From DASQPR01 sp963836785 (GTDB taxonomy: Bacteria; Actinomycetota; Actinomycetes; Mycobacteriales; Micromonosporaceae), in assembly GCA_963836785.1 (NCBI GenBank), contig CAWIKW010000024.1, positions 186,001 through 250,000 of the forward strand: a DNA stretch of 64,000 nt, read 5' to 3'. Numbering within the stretch: position 1 is the first letter of the stretch; each line of letters opens with the position of its first letter. Below are positions 8,281-17,114 of the stretch, piece by piece. A model generated the notes under the pieces. That model was not told where the DNA came from. It saw nothing but the letters and a program-made list of their open reading frames with translations, and did no database searches. Position numbers and translations under genes: made by a program.

Positions 8281-8850
8281 ATGGGCCTTCCGAGCCGAGC
8301 CGAGCTCGCCGACCAGCTGATCCGGCTGATCGACGTACGGCTCGTCGATCCGTTGGACGTACTACTCGATGGCCACGAAGCGGTGCGGTCCGCGCGGGCG
8401 GCGATTGGTGGCCGGGCCGGCATCTGGGCGCACCGGCTGCTCCACGGCACCGACGCCGAAGCAGCCGGGCTGATCGCGCGCCTCGTCGCCTCGCTCTATC
8501 CGGGCGACCGACGATTCGATCCACCGGCGGCGTGGTGGGGCACCCCACTCGGCCGCGTGGTCGTCTGGCGCCTTGGGCACCCGGCCGCCGACGCCGTGTC
8601 GTACGCCACGGCCGGCGCGATGCTCGGCATCACCCGGCAGGGCGTACACGATCTCGTGCAGCGAGGAAAGCTGCTGCGCCATCCGGACGGTGGAGTTGCG
8701 CCGGCGTCGGTGCGGGCACGATTCATCGCAACGTCCGTCACCGGTCCGGCATCCAGCCAGTCCACCCCGTCCACCGGGTCCACCGGGTCCGCCGGGTCGG
8801 CCGGGTCCGCCGGGCAACGCGCATCATCGGAGGGTCGCGCCCATGCATGA
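8281..8850 (+). CDS. putative HTH DNA-binding protein, repeat tail
   Basis: 189 residues from ATG 8281, after AGGAG. The longer reading frame starts upstream of the promoter and is not used. Residues about 115-140 (YATAGAMLGITRQGVHDLV) form a helix-turn-helix of the kind seen in excisionase or MerR-like proteins. The N-terminal 100 residues are helical and unrecognised. The last 35 residues are Ser/Thr/Gly repeats encoded by a 9-bp tandem repeat. It overlaps the hydrolase gene by 8 nt. It could be the protein that binds the palindrome in its own promoter; this is inference. Confidence 0.65.
   Translation: MGLPSRAELADQLIRLIDVRLVDPLDVLLDGHEAVRSARAAIGGRAGIWAHRLLHGTDAEAAGLIARLVASLYPGDRRFDPPAAWWGTPLGRVVVWRLGHPAADAVSYATAGAMLGITRQGVHDLVQRGKLLRHPDGGVAPASVRARFIATSVTGPASSQSTPSTGSTGSAGSAGSAGQRASSEGRAHA
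8761..8814 (+). repeat. 9-bp tandem repeat in coding sequence
   Basis: Six units of TCCACCGGG or TCCGCCGGG type encode the Ser-Thr/Ala-Gly tail of the upstream HTH gene. Confidence 0.8.
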
Positions 8851-9748
8851 CGTTCTCGTGACATCCGGCGACGTGCCGATCGCCGCGCGCGACTTCGGCG
8901 GCAACGGCCCCGGGATGCTGCTGCTGCACGGCGCCGGCGGCAACCTCGCCCACGTCACCCGGCTTGCGCGCGCGCTGTCCCCGACGTACCGGGTAGTCGC
9001 CGTTGACCTTCGCGGACATGGACACTCCGGCGATGGCCGCTGGAATTGGGCCGATGTGCTCGCGGACCTCGCCGCGGTCGTCGCGGACCTTCGCCTCGGC
9101 GCGCCGGCGGTCGTCGGCATGTCGCTCGGCGGCATGGTGGCGACGCTCTGGGCCGACACTCACCCGGGCGGACCGGGCGCGGTCAGTCTCGATGGCAACC
9201 CGACTCCGAGCCGGCCGGACCAGCTGGCGGGGCTCGACGCGGCCACCGCGGCCCGGGAACTCGGCCGGCTGCGGTCCATGTTCGACACCATGGCGGAGAT
9301 GCTCGCCGCCCCGATCGACGAGGACCAGATCACCGCGGCCCGGGCCGGCCAGCGGGCGATGGCCGATCAGTACGGCGACGACGAGGACGCGTGGGTCGAG
9401 GGATTCGATCGCAGTCTCGTCGAGCGCGGCGGTCAGACGTTCCTGCGCCCGGATCCCCCGACCACGGCCGAGCTGCGCCGGGCGATGGCCGAGCTCGACC
9501 TCGGGCCGGCGTATCGCGCGCTGCGCTGTCGGTTGCTCGTCGTCCTCGCCACCGAGGACATGCCCGAGCAGCAGCCGTTCCATGAGCTGTACGCGGCGCA
9601 TCGGCGGTTCGTCGCGACTCAGCTCGCCGCGGTCGACAATGACTTCCTGCGTGTGTTGCCGCTGGCGCGGGCGAGCCACGCGATGGTGGCCGAGCGCCCC
9701 GGCGAACTCGCCGAGCTGATCGTCGAGTTTCTCGGTTCCGCTCGGTGA
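8843..9748 (+). CDS. alpha/beta hydrolase
   Basis: 301 residues from ATG 8843, preceded by GGAGGG. The oxyanion region LLLHGAGGN, the DLRGHGHS strand, nucleophile elbow GMSLGG (Ser about 95) and C-terminal ASHAMV histidine mark a complete alpha/beta hydrolase. A lid of about 90 acidic residues lies between. Substrate unknown. It is coupled to the HTH protein gene in front, so the two act under the same palindrome-bearing promoter. Confidence 0.85.
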   Translation: MHDVLVTSGDVPIAARDFGGNGPGMLLLHGAGGNLAHVTRLARALSPTYRVVAVDLRGHGHSGDGRWNWADVLADLAAVVADLRLGAPAVVGMSLGGMVATLWADTHPGGPGAVSLDGNPTPSRPDQLAGLDAATAARELGRLRSMFDTMAEMLAAPIDEDQITAARAGQRAMADQYGDDEDAWVEGFDRSLVERGGQTFLRPDPPTTAELRRAMAELDLGPAYRALRCRLLVVLATEDMPEQQPFHELYAAHRRFVATQLAAVDNDFLRVLPLARASHAMVAERPGELAELIVEFLGSAR

Positions 9749-9775
9749 GCGGATCCGGGTTGGTCGCATCCGCTC
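9747..9775 (+). terminator. possible terminator hairpin
   Basis: GAGCGGAT pairs with ATCCGCTC across a 13-nt loop. The left arm includes the hydrolase stop codon. Confidence 0.4.
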
Positions 9776-9844
9776 GTTGAGCTGCTGGTGAACGACACCT
9801 GACTCGGTGGTACATGATCATGCGTTTCGGGGAAAGATCGTGGC

Positions 9845-10606
9845 ATGACCAGACTTCAGGGACGCGTCGCCTTTGTGACCGGTGCCGGCCGTGGCATCGG
9901 TGCCGCCACCGCACTTCGCCTCGCCGCTGACGGCGCCGCCATCGCCGTCGTCGATCGAGCCGAGGACGACACTGTCGACACCGTCAACGCGATCCGTGCG
10001 GCCGGCGGCACCGCCGTCGGGCTCGACTGCGACGTATCGGTCGCCGAGCAGGTGGATACGGCCGTCAACGCCGCCGTCGACCATCTCGGCGGGCTCGACA
10101 TCCTGGTGAACAACGCCGGTATCACCCGCGACAACCTGCTGTTCAAGATGACCGAGGACGATTGGGACGCCGTGCTGGGCGTACATCTGCGCGGCGCGTT
10201 CCTGTGCTCGAAGGCGGCACAGGCCCACATGACGGCCAAACGGTGGGGGAAGATCGTCAACCTGAGTTCCACGTCCGCGCTCGGCAATCGCGGTCAGGCC
10301 AACTACTCCGCCGCGAAGGCGGGCATCCAGGGCTTCACCCGTACGCTCGCGATCGAACTCGGACCGTTCAACATCAACGTCAATGCGATCGCTCCGGGCT
10401 TCGTCGCGTCCGCGATGACCGACGCCACGGCCGAGCGGATGGGGATCACCGTCGACCAGTTCCGCGACACGGTTGCCGCCGCGACGCCGCTGCGACGCAT
10501 CGGCGTGCCCGACGACATCGCCAATGTCGTGGCGTTCCTGGTCAGCGACGACGCCTCGTACATCACCGGCCAGACGGTCTACGTTGACGGTGGTCCGCGC
10601 GGATGA
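9845..10606 (+). CDS. SDR oxidoreductase, FabG-like 3-oxoacyl reductase
   Basis: 253 residues. NAD(P) loop TGAGRGIG at 12-19, NNAG at 89-92, catalytic Ser141, Tyr154 and Lys158 (YSAAK), and the C-terminal ITGQTVYVDGG. These are all the residues of an active classical short-chain dehydrogenase. The closest group by look is FabG or acetoacetyl-CoA reductase, but it lies outside a fatty-acid synthase cluster, so the true substrate may be another hydroxyacyl compound. The stop overlaps the amidase start by 4 nt. Confidence 0.85.
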   Translation: MTRLQGRVAFVTGAGRGIGAATALRLAADGAAIAVVDRAEDDTVDTVNAIRAAGGTAVGLDCDVSVAEQVDTAVNAAVDHLGGLDILVNNAGITRDNLLFKMTEDDWDAVLGVHLRGAFLCSKAAQAHMTAKRWGKIVNLSSTSALGNRGQANYSAAKAGIQGFTRTLAIELGPFNINVNAIAPGFVASAMTDATAERMGITVDQFRDTVAAATPLRRIGVPDDIANVVAFLVSDDASYITGQTVYVDGGPRG

Positions 10607-12009
10607 CCGAGATCCACGAACTGTCGGCGCTCGCCCAGTCTGCCGCCGTCGCGTCCGGCGAGGTCAGCCCGGCCGACCTCGTCGAGCATTACCTGGCCCG
10701 GATCGAGGCGTACGGGGGCGGCCTCGGAGCGTTCGTCACGGTGACCGCCGCCGCCGCTCGGTCCGAGGCCGCCGCCGCGTTGCCGCGGCCCGAGCACGCC
10801 GGTCCGCTCTACGGAGTGCCGACGGCGATCAAGGACAACACGCCGACGGTCGGTGTACGGACGACGTTCGGCTCGAAGGCGTACGCGGACTACGTGCCGG
10901 ACGTGGCCGCTCACTGCGCGACCTTGTTGCGGGACGCGGGGACGATCAGCCTCGGCAAGACGAACACGCCCGAGTTCGGCCTGTCCGCGTACACCGACAA
11001 CGACGTGATCGGTCCGGCCGTGACACCGTGGGATCGCAGCCGGAATGCCGGCGGTTCGAGCGGCGGCGCTGCCGCCGCGGTCGCCGCCGGCCTCGTCGCC
11101 GTGGCGCACGGCAACGACGGCGGCGGGTCGGTGCGCATTCCGGCGAGCGCGTGCGGGGTGTTCGGGCTGAAGCCGGCGCGCGGGCGGGTCAGTCCGGGTC
11201 CGGTCGGCTTCGATCTGTTCGGCCTCGGCGTGCACGGCGTCCTGGCCCGACACGTCGGCGACGCGGCCGCGTATCTCGACGCGATGGCAGTGCCGATGGT
11301 CGGCGACGCGAATTGGGCGCCGCCGCTGCCGCCGGGGGAGACGTACCTCGACGCGAGCCGACGCGAACCGGGGCGGCTGCGGATCGCCCGCTACGCCGGC
11401 ACGAGCCTGCCGGACGTGGTCGCGGATCCGGCGTGCGTGGCGGCCTGGGCGGCGGCGAGCGAGGTTCTGGCCGGGCTCGGTCACGACGTCGAAGACATCG
11501 TCAATCCGTTCCCGCCCGAGGTCGCCGGCATCTTCGACGTGATGTGGGCGTCGCAGTCCTTGCTGTTCCCCGTGCCGCCGCAGTCCGAGCCACTGCTGCG
11601 TCCGGTCAGCCGGCATTGGCGGGAGCGCGGTCGCGCCACGTCGGCCGAGGAGCTGGTCAACGCGTTGGGTCGCCTACAGATGATCGCCCGGCGGGTCGTC
11701 GAGTCGTTCGCACCCTACGACGCGATCCTGACCCCGACGCTCGCGCGGCCGCCGCAGCCGTCCGCGTGGTTCGCCGCCGACGGCGACGTCTCGGCGGAGC
11801 TTGAGCGTCAGGTGGCATTCGCGCCGTTCGCCGCGACAAGCAATCTCACCGGCATGCCGGCGGCCAACCTCCCGTTGTACTGGACGGCGGATGACCTCCC
11901 GATCGGCGTCATGCTCACCGGGCGGCCGGCCGGCGAGGCTGGGCTGCTGTCATTGTGTGCGCAGGTCGAGGCGGCCCATCCGTGGTCGCACCGCTGGCCA
12001 CCGCTGTAG
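10603..12009 (+). CDS. amidase signature family enzyme
   Basis: 468 residues. The Ser-cisSer-Lys triad is visible: Lys77 in AIKDN, Ser152 in GGSSGG (150-155) and Ser176 in GGGSVRIP. Length fits stand-alone amidases rather than GatA, and no gatB or gatC is near. Coupled to the SDR gene. Convergent with the TetR gene with no gap (stop codons adjacent at 12009/12010). Substrate unknown. Confidence 0.9.
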   Translation: MTEIHELSALAQSAAVASGEVSPADLVEHYLARIEAYGGGLGAFVTVTAAAARSEAAAALPRPEHAGPLYGVPTAIKDNTPTVGVRTTFGSKAYADYVPDVAAHCATLLRDAGTISLGKTNTPEFGLSAYTDNDVIGPAVTPWDRSRNAGGSSGGAAAAVAAGLVAVAHGNDGGGSVRIPASACGVFGLKPARGRVSPGPVGFDLFGLGVHGVLARHVGDAAAYLDAMAVPMVGDANWAPPLPPGETYLDASRREPGRLRIARYAGTSLPDVVADPACVAAWAAASEVLAGLGHDVEDIVNPFPPEVAGIFDVMWASQSLLFPVPPQSEPLLRPVSRHWRERGRATSAEELVNALGRLQMIARRVVESFAPYDAILTPTLARPPQPSAWFAADGDVSAELERQVAFAPFAATSNLTGMPAANLPLYWTADDLPIGVMLTGRPAGEAGLLSLCAQVEAAHPWSHRWPPL

Positions 12010-12687
12010 TTACCGGTTGCGGTCCGGACTCGACGACGTGCGCAGCATCCGTTCGGCCAGGTCAGCGTGCAGCTGGCCGATGCTTTCCGGGGTACGGCTT
12101 CCGCCCGGTCGGTACCACCGTGCGATGTCGATGGCGAGCGACAGCAGGGCCAACGCGGCGCCACCCACGTCCGAGACGGCGAACGCGCCCTTGTCGACGC
12201 CGTACTCGAGCGTCTCGCGTACGACCGCGTCGATGTCGCGCCGTAGCGCCGCGATCTCGTCATAGTGCGCGTGCGACAGAGCGCCGAGCTCGTACTGGAT
12301 GACGCGGGTGGGCACGTGCCAGCGCGCGTGCCAGGAACTGAACGCGCCGACCATCGACCGCAGCCGCTCGATCGGTTCATCGACGCCGGCGACGGACGCG
12401 CGGATGTGCGCCAACGCGTGCTGGTGGCCGATGAGGCTGATCCGGTAGAGCAGCTCCTCCTTCGACCGGAAATGCACGTACACCCCGGCCGGTGACAGCC
12501 CGGCGCGCGCGGCGATGTCGCGCGTCGTCGTGCCGTGATAGCCGCGTACCGCGAACTCCTGGGTCGCCGCGATCAGCAGCCGCCGGACGACGGTCGGCTC
12601 GATCTCCACCCACGCCTCGTCAAGATCGTGCACGACGGCGTCGTCGAAGTCTCCGGGCGCGGCGGCTGGCGCCATGGGCTCCTCCAC
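12010..12687 (-). CDS. TetR family regulator
   Basis: 225 residues. HTH residues: LLIAATQEFAVRGYHGTTTR, then DIAARAGLSPAGVYVHFRSK. A long C-terminal helical domain for ligand binding and dimerisation. Start could be Met1 or Met5. A clear CTAAGC-GCTTAG dyad lies 44 nt upstream of the start and is probably its own operator. The convergent SDR-amidase operon may be a target, but no matching dyad is seen in front of the SDR gene. Confidence 0.85.
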   Translation of the reverse strand: MEEPMAPAAAPGDFDDAVVHDLDEAWVEIEPTVVRRLLIAATQEFAVRGYHGTTTRDIAARAGLSPAGVYVHFRSKEELLYRISLIGHQHALAHIRASVAGVDEPIERLRSMVGAFSSWHARWHVPTRVIQYELGALSHAHYDEIAALRRDIDAVVRETLEYGVDKGAFAVSDVGGAALALLSLAIDIARWYRPGGSRTPESIGQLHADLAERMLRTSSSPDRNR

Positions 12688-12730
12688 GATCCTTCGGTGG
12701 GCGGTGCCACCGTGTCACATCGTCCCTGCT

Positions 12731-12746
12731 CTAAGCAAGCGCTTAG
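12731..12746. promoter_or_regulatory. TetR-type operator dyad
   Basis: CTAAGC, 4 nt, GCTTAG: perfect 6-bp arms. It resembles operators of FadR or KstR-like TetR proteins that control lipid metabolism in actinobacteria. Confidence 0.6.
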
Positions 12747-13335
12747 TCACGACAGCCTGGCGGCGGGCCGACGGACTCGCCGTACGGGCGGGTCATCAGG
12801 CGTCCGGCCGCGCGGCACGGGCCGAGCGTGCGGGACGCGGCGCGGGGCCCCACCAGACACCCACGCCGCGTCGTCTCGACATCGCCGGCGGCGGTTGCGC
12901 GTGTGCCTGTGCGCGTGTGCCCGTGCCCGCGCCGCGGCGAGTTCCTCTTCATCGTGCGGTGTCATGTCGAGGAATTCCGTCACCCGTTCGCCTGGAAGGG
13001 GGAGCACGGTGCCGGTCGGTCGACGAATCCGGTCCACACTGCATTGAGGCGGGCGCCGCGAACCGAGGCCGATCACGCCCCTCCCACCGGTAGCTTGACA
13101 GGACCGCGACACGGATCGGCGGTGCCCGATTCGGCACCGCACGGCGCGTATGGCCCCAGGTACCCGTCTCATCCATCGGCAAACGGAACGGGCCGCGACG
13201 GCGAACAGCCGACCGGTACGGCACCAGCGGACGACGGTCGGCCCGTCGCAGCGGCGATTGACACAGGTCGACGCCCGCCCGACGGTGTAATCGGGAACGG
13301 TACGGGGAATACGTCGGTCGGAAAGGAGTCCGCCC
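12747..13335. other. 589-nt gap without a supported gene
   Basis: All frames through this stretch are Arg/Pro/Ala-rich shadows with no homology that I recognise. It contains a GT-rich run (about 12,896-12,935). AAGGAG at 13323-13328 belongs to the next gene. Confidence 0.5.
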
Positions 13336-14202
13336 GTGAGTGCGACCGACGTAATTGTCATTGTCATCGTGGTGGTAGTCGTGGCGGTGTTGGCCGCGCT
13401 TGCCGTCCGCACCATGCGACGCCGCCAACTGCGTGAGCGTTTCGGCGACGAGTATCAGCGCGTCGTCGACGAGAAGGGCGGCCGGTCGGCCGCCGAGGCT
13501 GAACTGCGCCGCCGGGAGAAGCTGCACGCGACTCTCGAATTGCGCGACCTGAGCGACGCGGACCGGACCCGGTTCCGTGAGGGGTGGGTTGCCGTACAGA
13601 CGTTGTTCGTCGACGATCCGGTGTCCGCCGTGCGAGATGGCGACCGGCTTGTCACCGAACTGGTGGCGGCGCGCGGTTACCCCGTGTCCGACTACGAGGA
13701 CCGGCTCGCTCATTTGTCCGTCGAGCATGCCAAGGTGCTCAACCACTACCGCGACGCGCATGAGATCAGCACACGCAACGACGCCGGCAAGGCAACGACC
13801 GAGGAATTGCGCCAGGCACTCGTGCACTACCGCGAGCTCTTTAACGATCTGCTCGGCGAGCGGCCCGTCGGCGAATCGTCGCCGAGCGACGCGGTTGCGT
13901 CGTCCGCGACGGTCGAGCCGGCGGACGCGGTGGCCGGCACGCCGGTCGCTCCGGTTGCGGAGGCACCGGTGACGGCGGATGCCGCCGTCGACGGCGACCC
14001 CGATCTGGCCGGTTCGCGTGACAGAATGCGCCCGGCCGACGAAACGATCCCGGCCGATGACATGAATCCTGCCGACGCAGCGCGGACCGCGGATGAGCCG
14101 ATCAACGGCGCGCCCGTCGGTGACTCGGTGCGAGCCGGCACGCGGGGCAACGCATCGCGTCGCGATGGGTCGGCGCCCCACACCGATGCCGACGAGGCGT
14201 AG
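13336..14202 (+). CDS. membrane-anchored unknown protein, paralogue of next gene
   Basis: 288 residues, GTG start 13336 with AAGGAG upstream. Residues 5-26 form a Val/Ile-rich single membrane anchor followed by RTMRRRQLRERFG, so the rest is cytoplasmic. The folded core (about 30-165) includes REGWVAVQTLFVDDPVSAV, a YRDAHE helix and LRQALVHYRELFNDLL. The last 120 residues are acidic, Ala/Pro-rich and disordered. The core matches the C-terminal domain of the next gene (W-x-x-[VI]-Q-x-x-F-[VI]-DDP and the YR-[ED] helix). The function is unknown; a scaffold or stress-linked membrane protein is only a guess. Confidence 0.75.
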   Translation: MSATDVIVIVIVVVVVAVLAALAVRTMRRRQLRERFGDEYQRVVDEKGGRSAAEAELRRREKLHATLELRDLSDADRTRFREGWVAVQTLFVDDPVSAVRDGDRLVTELVAARGYPVSDYEDRLAHLSVEHAKVLNHYRDAHEISTRNDAGKATTEELRQALVHYRELFNDLLGERPVGESSPSDAVASSATVEPADAVAGTPVAPVAEAPVTADAAVDGDPDLAGSRDRMRPADETIPADDMNPADAARTADEPINGAPVGDSVRAGTRGNASRRDGSAPHTDADEA

Positions 14203-14299
14203 CACGACTAGTTAGCACGCAGCACTCCCGCTGCGAGGCAGCACTCCCGCTTCTCCGCAGTACCCCGCACCCAAGCGTTCGGCCGATGAGGAGACCCGC

Positions 14300-15712
14300 A
14301 TGACCTATTCACCGTACGGGGACCGCGACAGCGGTGGCACCCGTACCGACGTGGACACCGAGGTTCACGACGACCACGACCAGGAAGACCGTGCCGGCGA
14401 CGGCATCGGTCACGATGCCAACGGACACGATGCCAACGGACACGATGGCACCGCTACACCGTTCCAGCGGGACTCGACCGATGACGAGTCCATCGGCGGC
14501 GATGTCGTCGACCAGGACGGCAACGTGGTCGAGGCCACGGACGGCGACGTCGATGGCGGCGATAGGCCGGAAGCGGCTGACGACGAGTCAGCCGTGTCCG
14601 CTGAGTCCGCCGAGGCGCCGGGTGGCGTCGAGACCGAGCACGCCGACGCGCCCGACGCCGAGGCGAACGCGGACGACGTAGCGGTCGCCGACACGGAAGC
14701 CGGCACCGACGAAGGCCCCTATGGCGATGTCCAGGCCGACGAGGCCAGGGCAACGGATGTCGACTCCGCTGAGCAAGTCGAGGGGACCGACGAGCGCGAC
14801 AGCGCGACGGAGCAGGCGATGGCCGGCGATGACGCACCGACCGCGGTCCCGGCCGGCGTCGTCGGCGATGACAACGAGGTCGGCGAACACGGCGAGGCCG
14901 GGGCCGATGCTATGGCCGATGGCGACGCCGAACGCGAGCCCGTGGATAGCGAGGACGCGGACGCGGTGTATCCCGACGGCGAGCCGGTCGACGCGGGGCA
15001 TGCGGACGCGGCCGAGCCGACCGCGGACAACGCCGACCCGACCGCGGCCGACGTTGACTCGACCGCGGCGAACGCCGACAGCGTCGCGGACGACACCGGT
15101 TACGCCGACGATGCGGAGACCGACGGGGCCGCTGACGCGGATGCGGTCGTAGACGACGGTCCGGCGTACGCGGTGCCGGACGGCGATGCCCCGACGGCCG
15201 ACGCAGTCGACGCCGACTATGTCGCGGTTGGTGTGGCCGAGCCGATGACCGAGTCCGAGGTGGCTGACATCGCCGACGCCGACGCCGACGCCGGCGCTTC
15301 GGACGCAACTCGGGACGCCGATGACGGCGCCGCGCCGCTTGACGCCGCGCCGCTTGACGCCGCGCCGCTTGACGCGGCGGCGGTGGATGAGACGGTGATC
15401 GAGGGGACCGCGGTTGGCATGATGCCCGGCGACGCGCCCGTTCTCGACGCGCCGGCGCAGGTGCCGAACGCCGACGCGACTCACGATCGGTGGCAACAGA
15501 TCCAGCTCGGCTTCATCGACGACCCGCGCGGCTCGGTCGAGTCGGCCCGGAGTCTGGTCGTGGAGGCGGTAGAGGCACGGATCTCGGCGCTGCGCGACCG
15601 GCAGGCGGCACTCGACGGCTGGCAGAGCGAAGCGACGCCGGACACCGAGGTGCTCCGGGCCGCGATCCAGGGCTACCGCGACATGCTCAACTCGTTGACC
15701 GACACACCGTAG
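14300..15712 (+). CDS. very acidic low-complexity protein with paralogous C-terminal domain
   Basis: 470 residues from ATG 14300 (GAGGAG upstream). Residues 1-390 are Asp/Ala/Glu-rich and almost free of basic residues, with short internal repeats (GHDAN and PLDAA). Residues about 393-470 form the only folded part: DRWQQIQLGFIDDP, then LVVEAVEARISALRDRQ and LRAAIQGYRDMLNSL. This domain is shared with the preceding membrane-anchored protein. The two genes lie 97 nt apart in the same direction. A terminator follows. I do not recognise a function; an intrinsically disordered, Asp-rich chain can bind cations or basic proteins. Confidence 0.75.
   Translation: MTYSPYGDRDSGGTRTDVDTEVHDDHDQEDRAGDGIGHDANGHDANGHDGTATPFQRDSTDDESIGGDVVDQDGNVVEATDGDVDGGDRPEAADDESAVSAESAEAPGGVETEHADAPDAEANADDVAVADTEAGTDEGPYGDVQADEARATDVDSAEQVEGTDERDSATEQAMAGDDAPTAVPAGVVGDDNEVGEHGEAGADAMADGDAEREPVDSEDADAVYPDGEPVDAGHADAAEPTADNADPTAADVDSTAANADSVADDTGYADDAETDGAADADAVVDDGPAYAVPDGDAPTADAVDADYVAVGVAEPMTESEVADIADADADAGASDATRDADDGAAPLDAAPLDAAPLDAAAVDETVIEGTAVGMMPGDAPVLDAPAQVPNADATHDRWQQIQLGFIDDPRGSVESARSLVVEAVEARISALRDRQAALDGWQSEATPDTEVLRAAIQGYRDMLNSLTDTP
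14411..14449 (+). repeat. 15-bp tandem repeat in acidic protein
   Basis: Two full units of CACGATGCCAACGGA and a partial third, encoding HDANG. Confidence 0.8.
15331..15375 (+). repeat. 15-bp tandem repeat in acidic protein
   Basis: Three identical units of CGCGCCGCTTGACGC encode the repeated PLDAA. Confidence 0.85.
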
Positions 15713-15729
15713 AGGCACGGCACGCTAGG

Positions 15730-15773
15730 ACGTCACGGTCCCACCGCCGTTCGCGGCGATGGGACCGTGACGT
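15730..15773. terminator. strong terminator hairpin
   Basis: Perfect 14-bp arms (15730-15743 and 15760-15773) with an inner CGCC/GGCG extension. It serves the acidic protein gene and probably the convergent zinc-finger gene. Confidence 0.75.
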
Positions 15774-15904
15774 TGTCCGGCACTGATCTCATGCCCGTAC
15801 CGGCCAAAGCACGAAGGTCTCGAGCACGAAGCAATCACGAAATCGCGAGAACGCGACACGGTGGTGACCGGGCCGGTCACCACCGCGCGTCGAGGTGCGG
15901 GCCG

Positions 15905-16294
15905 TCAGCGCCGCCGTTCGGAGCGTTGCTTGCAGGCGACGCAGGTGGTCGCGGCCGGGAAGAGTTCGAGACGCTCGGCCGGAATGGGCTCAGCACATGA
16001 CTCGCAGACGCCGTACGTCCCGGCATCCCATCGCTCGATCGCGTGGGCGAGCTGGGTGCGCCGGGAGACGATGAGACGGAGTTCGGCCTCGTCCTCCTCG
16101 GAGGCGGCCGCCTTCGTCCCGGCATCGGCGACGTCGTCGCCTTCCGAGTCGTCGGTCAGGTTTCGGACCAGTTTCCGGTGCCGCTCGATCGCCTCGGCGT
16201 AGGCCGCTTCGATCTGTTCGTGCTTCGACCGGAGCTCGCGCAGCGCGGTGGTCGGTGACATCGTGGCCTCCTCGGCCGGGTCGTACGGCGTCAT
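15905..16294 (-). CDS. DksA/TraR-type C4 zinc-finger protein
   Basis: 129 residues, or 118 if the Met at 16261 is used. An N-terminal helical hairpin (residues about 18-85, ending SRRTQLAHAIERWDAGTYG) is followed by the C4 finger CESC and CVAC, spaced as in DksA. Actinobacterial members of this family (for example RbpA-unrelated DksA-like proteins) bind RNA polymerase or act in the stringent response, but the acidic tip residues DxxDxA of classical DksA are not obvious here. Transcribed alone. Confidence 0.85.
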   Translation of the reverse strand: MTPYDPAEEATMSPTTALRELRSKHEQIEAAYAEAIERHRKLVRNLTDDSEGDDVADAGTKAAASEEDEAELRLIVSRRTQLAHAIERWDAGTYGVCESCAEPIPAERLELFPAATTCVACKQRSERRR

Positions 16295-16377
16295 GGGTGA
16301 CAGCGATTACCCGCAGCCGTGACGGCCAAACGTCGCCGATCCAAACGTCGCCGATCCAATGGTTACTCGACCGACGT

Positions 16378-17073
16378 TTATTTGAGGCTGCCGACGCCCT
16401 TGGCGATGACCACGACGCTGGTGATGAGCGCCATCGCCGACTGTGAGCCCATCAGCAACTTCGCGCGGCTGGTGAGCGGCATGGTGTCGGTCGGGCTGAA
16501 CGCGGATGAGTTGGTGAGCGAGACGTAGAGGTAGTCGACGTAGGCCGCCATCCACCCGGAGACCGCGCTGGATCCCTTACGTACCTCGTCGATGGTGTCG
16601 TGGTCCTCGTCCTGGGGGAACCGGAAGTCGGCCGCCGGTAGCTCGCGCCGGTCGGTGTGGTGTCGCACGATCGGTCCGCCGCGGTCGAGTTGCCAGAACG
16701 CGAGCGCGAACACGATGACGTTGGTCAGCCACACCTGCAGCGCGGCCAGCAGCAGGGTGGGGCCCTGATCCGAGCCGGTCGAGACCAGGCGTCGCAGCAG
16801 CAGCACCAGCGCGACGACGTTCGACAGCAGGATCAGATAGAGCACGGCGAGGGACGCGATCCGGCCGTAGCGCGTCTGCCTCGTCATCCGGAACGGATTC
16901 TCCGCTACTACGATCGCGACGAGCACGAGTTCGAGACCGGGGATGACAAACCGCGGGGCGACGAGCAGGTCGTTCGGCAGAAGTGCGTACAGGCCGATGG
17001 CCACCAGAGTCGCGATGGCCGCCGGCCATCGCGACTCGCCGCGACGAATGTGCACGCGCGCAGGATGCGACAT
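16378..17073 (-). CDS. DUF1345-like integral membrane protein
   Basis: 231 residues from ATG 17073; a GTG 6 nt upstream is possible. Helices: about 16-33, 38-55, 65-95, 103-125 and a last one near 205-228. The segment YVSLTNSSAFSPTDTMPLTSR followed by AKLLMGSQSAMAL resembles the pore-like region of DUF1345 and two-helix ion-channel-like proteins (TDTMPLT recalls a filter loop). Transport role is inferred only. It lies 41 nt downstream of the PlsC gene, same strand, so may share the transcript. Confidence 0.7.
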   Translation of the reverse strand: MSHPARVHIRRGESRWPAAIATLVAIGLYALLPNDLLVAPRFVIPGLELVLVAIVVAENPFRMTRQTRYGRIASLAVLYLILLSNVVALVLLLRRLVSTGSDQGPTLLLAALQVWLTNVIVFALAFWQLDRGGPIVRHHTDRRELPAADFRFPQDEDHDTIDEVRKGSSAVSGWMAAYVDYLYVSLTNSSAFSPTDTMPLTSRAKLLMGSQSAMALITSVVVIAKGVGSLK

Positions 17074-17114
17074 GTGCACATCAAACCCGACGGCCGGCCG
17101 CTGTGGGCGGTGGC

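Noticed and set aside
12747..13335. Genes in this gap (several long frames on both strands)
   Set aside because: All are Arg/Pro-rich with no start context or recognisable domain.
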